NCBI GenBank assembly: GCA_032718475.1
Contig: JAUCBJ010007494.1
Coordinates: 18,243-82,242, forward strand
DNA length: 64,000 nt
DNA from: Nemertoderma westbladi
Lineage: Eukaryota; Xenacoelomorpha; Nemertodermatida; Nemertodermatidae
Direction: 5' to 3'
Part shown: in pieces, positions 61,768 through 64,000 of the stretch
Layout of the letters: every line of letters begins with the position of its first letter
Position numbering within the stretch: position 1 is the first letter of the stretch
The notes under the pieces: generated by a model
What the model was told of the DNA's origin: nothing
Seen by the model: the letters and a program-made list of their open reading frames with translations, nothing else
Databases searched by the model: none
Translations under genes and position numbers: made by a program

Positions 61768-63220
61768 CTGGAGGCAACCAAAAGGCTTCTCTCTATAGGA
61801 GGCAACCCAAAGTTTTCTCTCTATAGGAGGCAACCCGAAGGCTCCTCTCTACAGGAGGCAACCCGAAGGCTACTCTCTACCGGAGGCAACCCAAAGGCAC
61901 CTCTCTTTAGGAGGCTCCTCTCTACCAGAGGCAACCCGAAGGTTCATCTCTACTGGAGGCAACCCGAAGGCTCCTCTCTAATGGAGGCAAACCGAAGGGT
62001 CCTCTCTACTGGAGGCAACCCGAAGGCTCATCTCTACTGGAGGCAACCCGAAGGCTACTCTCTAATGGAGGCAACCCGAAGGCTCCTCTCTACTGGAGGC
62101 AATCCGAAGGATCCTCTCTATCAGAGGTAACCCGAAGGCTCCTCTCTGCCGGAGGCAACATGAAGGCTCATCTATACTGGAGGCAACCCAAAGGCTCCTC
62201 TCTACTGGAGGCAACCCGAAGGCTCCTCTCGACCGGAGGCAACCCGAAGGCTCCTCTCTACCGGAGGCAACCCAAAGGCTCCTCTCTACTGGAGGCAACC
62301 CGAAGGCTACTCTCTAATGGAGGCAACCTGAAGGCTACTCTCTAATGGAGGCAAACCGAAGGGTCCTCTCAACTGGAGGCAACCCGAAGGCTCATCTCTA
62401 CTGGAGGCAACCCGAAGGCTACTCTCTAATGGAGGCAACCTGAATGCTCTTCTCTACCGGAAGCAATCCGAAGGCTCCTCTCTACCGGAGGCAACCCTAA
62501 GGCTCCTCTCTACTGGAGGCAACCAGAAGGCTCCTCTCTTACGGAGGCAACCCGAAGGCTCCTCTCTAACGGAGGCAACCCGAAGGCTCCTCTCTACCGG
62601 AGGCAACCCGAAGGCTCCTATCTACTGGAGGCAACCCGAAGGCTCCTCCCTACTGGAGGTAACCCGAAGGCTCCTCTCTACCGGAGGCAACATGAAGGCT
62701 CCTCTCTACCAGAGGCAACCCAAAGGCTCATCTATACCGGAGGCAACCCGAAGGCTCCTCTCTACCAGAGGCAACCCGAAGGCTCCTCTCTACTGGAGGC
62801 AACCCGAAGGCTCCTCTCTACTAGAGGCAACCCGAAGGCTCCTCTCTACTAGAGGCAACCCGAAGGCTCCTCTCTACTAGAGGCAACCCGAAGGCTCCTC
62901 TCTACTACAGGCATCCCGAAGGCTCCTCTCTACTAGAGGCAACCCGAAGGCTTCTCTCTACTAGAGGCAACCCGAAGGTTCCTCTCTACTAGAGGCAACC
63001 CGAAGGCTCCTCTCTACCAGAGGCAACCCGAAGGCTCCTCTCTACTAGAGGCAACCCGAAGGCTCCTCTCTACTAGAGGCAACCCGAAGGCTCCTCTGTA
63101 CTAGAGGCAACCCGAAGGCTCCTCTCTACTAGAGGCAACCCGAAGGCTCCTCTCTACCAGAGGCAACCCGAAGGCTCCTCTCTAACGGAGGCAACCCAAA
63201 GCTCCTCTTTACTAGAGGCC
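61768..63220. repeat. 28-bp minisatellite in the SMARCAD1 intron (about 52 units)
   Basis: The unit is GGAGGCAACCCGAAGGCTCC followed by TCTCTACT. The 3' half is dominated by an AGAGGCAACC variant, nearly homogeneous, while the 5' half is more diverged and mixed, indicating recent expansion at the distal end. Short open frames on both strands are by-products. Confidence 0.93.
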
Positions 63221-64000
63221 ATCAAAATGACTATAATCTTGGTAGTCAACTAGAAGAGAAGAGGGGCCTTAAAACAACAAATATCACTATTTCCTGATTG
63301 GATTTAAACGGGGTACCTAGCAACGCATCAGCTGGATTCAAAATACCATATTAATGAGCAGGAGGGGCCAGGGCCAGGGCCAGGGCCAGCTTTCCATTAG
63401 TACCAACAGACAGCTATAAGGTTGAAGAGTAACTGCGGTGGGATTGGTGTAATATCGCCGGAGACACCTTTTTCAAACGCTTGTAGCTAAAGATTGAAAG
63501 CAAAAATAAAAATTCTGACTCACCCACGAAGGAGGAGGGAGGTGGAACTAATCTCATTCTCATTCTCATTCGCAATCTCATTAAGATTTTGTAGAAAAAT
63601 TAGGGGGGAAAATTTGGGACGCCGAATTACCTACCATACTATATTCTGGGACATGGTGTATATTAATTGTATTGTGAATTGTAAATCTCTGCAACTCTCC
63701 ACTACAACTGCTTAATTGTTGTTGGTATACAAATGGAGTTTTTTTTGGACCGGACCGTCTCCCAGCATTAGATCTAAACAATTAAAATGAACTCCATACA
63801 TAGGTCACTCAAAATCTATGAAGTTGTTCAAAAGTTATTAAGCCTATATTTAGCGCCCCCTAGCGGCGGACCACTTGAATGCACATTGCCAAATTTCTGA
63901 AAACTTTCTAAACTTTTGACTTTCAACTTGTGTATTAATTTCATAAAATATTCGCTGAGTTACTGTATCAGAATTCAAAGATTAGACGGACCGACCGACC
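63221..64000. other. SMARCAD1 upstream intron or flank, no exon recognised
   Basis: It contains a GGGCCA hexamer run (63367-63390), a CATTCTCATTCTCATT run (63555-63570), and an inverted copy of the TACACCATGTCCCAGAATAT motif near 63640-63662. No SNF2 coding sequence was found, so the next upstream exon lies beyond the window. Confidence 0.5.

Noticed and set aside
61768-63220. CRISPR-like array
   Set aside because: Units are contiguous 28-bp tandem repeats without unique spacers, in an animal intron.

Overview
The window is metazoan nuclear DNA. It has GT-AG introns, an invertebrate-type fibrinogen-related gene, a SMARCAD1-type chromatin remodeller exon, several unrelated satellites, and three related BEL/Pao LTR retrotransposons that fill well over half of the sequence. 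AT-rich intergenic DNA with frequent TACCGGTA and AGGCCTA words fits an aquatic invertebrate, but I cannot fix the phylum.

Layout. 1-2408: non-coding DNA. 2409-2711 and 20313-28853: a 67-bp satellite, about 130 monomers, split by element A. Element A (2712-20312) is old, has lost its 5' end and carries frameshifts. Element B (6747-18495) is nested inside ORF2 of A, with a perfect 5-bp target duplication (CAATT) and almost identical LTRs. 28854-31590: non-coding DNA and a 32-bp minisatellite. 31731-35657: a fibrinogen-related gene, probably a pseudogene, whose introns hold a 68-bp repeat and a near-perfect 90-bp foldback. 36307-36902 (minus): a small intronless gene with an RFX X-box-like promoter. 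Element C (38657-56268) is a 17.6-kb, apparently intact BEL/Pao element with identical LTRs and target duplication TTCTG. 56952-58613: a hAT-like element with degenerate ends. 58858-60750 (minus): last exon of a SMARCAD1 homologue with a long 9-residue repeat tail. Its upstream intron holds a 99-bp-arm foldback and a 28-bp minisatellite.

The retrotransposon family is the most interesting part. C has one long Gag-protease-RT-RNase H-integrase ORF (2722 codons), then a 1.65-kb non-coding spacer, then a 1022-codon second ORF. ORF2 looks like neither envelope nor any domain I recognise, but has zinc-finger-like clusters including one CCHC knuckle. The spacer carries two tandem RNA elements per copy. 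Compensatory changes between copies A, B and C support two hairpins and a pseudoknot in them, so they are candidates for internal translation of ORF2 or another RNA function. The first 12 nt after the 5' LTR, where a tRNA primer site is expected, show no TGG. Instead they are the exact complement of a 12-mer inside the LTR of both B and C, which suggests self-priming. B keeps a single open Gag-protease frame of 1376 codons after in-frame losses of a Gag N-terminal domain, RT/RNase H and most of integrase, while its ORF2 has decayed. A shares the RT/RNase H loss and the ORF2 loss. A and B therefore look like a Gag-protease-only, non-autonomous subfamily mobilised by C-like elements.

All coordinates and motifs were read by eye. 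Family names rest on motif recognition; no database search was possible.
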